Source: Megascapheus bottae
Lineage: Eukaryota; Chordata; Mammalia; Rodentia; Geomyidae
Length of the DNA: 64,000 nucleotides
Direction of reading: 5' to 3'
NCBI GenBank assembly: GCA_024803745.1
Contig: JANJXV010000010.1
Location: forward strand, 30,463,525 to 30,527,524
Positions 63,286 through 64,000 of this stretch are shown in pieces; the first letter of the stretch is position 1; each line of letters begins with the position of its first letter. The notes under the pieces are model-generated. The model was not told the origin of the DNA, did not search any database, and worked only from the letters and a program-made list of their open reading frames with translations. The translations under genes were made by a program, and so were the position numbers.

Positions 63286-64000
63286 AGTAACTGAAGGCTA
63301 GCCTTGAATTCTCTAATTCATTTATGTTAATTTTGTCAGTAATCTTTTACCTTCTCTTCTTTGTACTTTCTTTCAATAAGCAAAAGTATTTCTACCATAG
63401 CTAGTGGTTTATTTGAAAACATCACAGGAAAATCTTCCATTCCTCACTGAAGATTAGAAACTGTTCAGACACACAGAGAGTATATTTGCCCAAGTCTTCT
63501 AGAGTCTTGGCACCCTTCCAACAGGACGGTGCTACAAACCAGAAATGATATTCATAGTTGGTATACTTTAAATGATTGCTTTGTTCAAAACAGAACCAAT
63601 TTAAGAGGTCCAATACAAATACTGTGTTGTTCTTCTTCCAGTTCATTAATGGTTTAAGATGTAGAACACAAGAATTTCCAGTTTAAAAAAAAAAGAAAAG
63701 GAAAGAAAAAAGTAAAGAAAATCTCAGGCTCTTGTGAAATGCTCAAGAATTTAGGAAAACAAATACAAAGATCCTAAAAGTTCTGTCCACCCTGTGATGG
63801 AATTTAGTCAAACACCTGCTGAGATTTTAAGTTTGCTAATGCCAAGATGATCATCCTTCATACCAATCATATGAGAATGTTTTGGAGCAGGTACCAGGCA
63901 TCACTATTTTTTAGATTCTTCAGTTATTTCAATGCACCACCAAGTTTAGGAGCTACTAATTTGTCACTGTCTCTAAGGTTTTTTTTTTCACTTTAATGAA

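Larger units (their letters stand above)
62227..64000 (+). other. A1CF: A1CF 3' UTR and/or downstream flank
   Basis: Follows the stop codon with no other gene visible. A first polyadenylation signal is at 62278. A longer 3' UTR reaching past the window is possible, since I recall a long one for the human gene. An old B1-like relic lies at 63165-63285. I see nothing else in it. Confidence 0.6.

Overview
The window is AT-rich nuclear DNA of a mammal, and its one recognisable gene is A1CF (APOBEC1 complementation factor) on the + strand. Organism: introns and flanks are full of a tRNA/ID-like dimeric SINE whose right half matches what I know as the IDL-Geo SINE of geomyoid rodents, plus a second family joining a 7SL/B1-like head to the same right half. 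That points to a kangaroo rat or pocket mouse relative (Heteromyidae/Geomyidae). The organism call is inference from repeats, not a database result.

Layout. Positions 1-21464 contain no coding exon I can recognise. They hold SINEs, 3' ends of young L1 copies, an old Tigger/MER2-like DNA transposon, MIR relics and long microsatellites. Any promoter or non-coding 5' exon of A1CF lies here or further upstream, but I cannot place it. From 21510 to 62226 eleven coding exons of A1CF can be read with intact GT-AG borders and continuous phase: 21510-21608, 37781-37915, 40251-40381, 43258-43496, 44911-45075, 49543-49640, 52192-52465, 54200-54405, 57738-57874, 58875-59026 and 62075-62226. They sum to 1788 nt, 595 residues plus stop. 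Two acceptors 24 nt apart at the eighth coding exon would give 595- and 587-residue isoforms, the counterpart of the known long and short ACF forms. The 3' UTR starts at 62227, has an AATAAA 52 nt after the stop, and may run past the window end.

The encoded protein has three RRMs, an RG-rich middle and a C-terminal double-stranded-RNA-binding-like domain. In known biology it binds the RNA near edited cytidines and supports APOBEC1 editing of apolipoprotein B mRNA. No other gene, functional RNA gene, CRISPR array or virus-derived coding region was found. The other short open frames in the window come from repeats, microsatellites or chance.

The most interesting non-genic signal is modular SINE evolution: one 3' module, itself tRNA-like, is attached to two unrelated Pol III heads, and several microsatellites have grown from SINE 3' tails.
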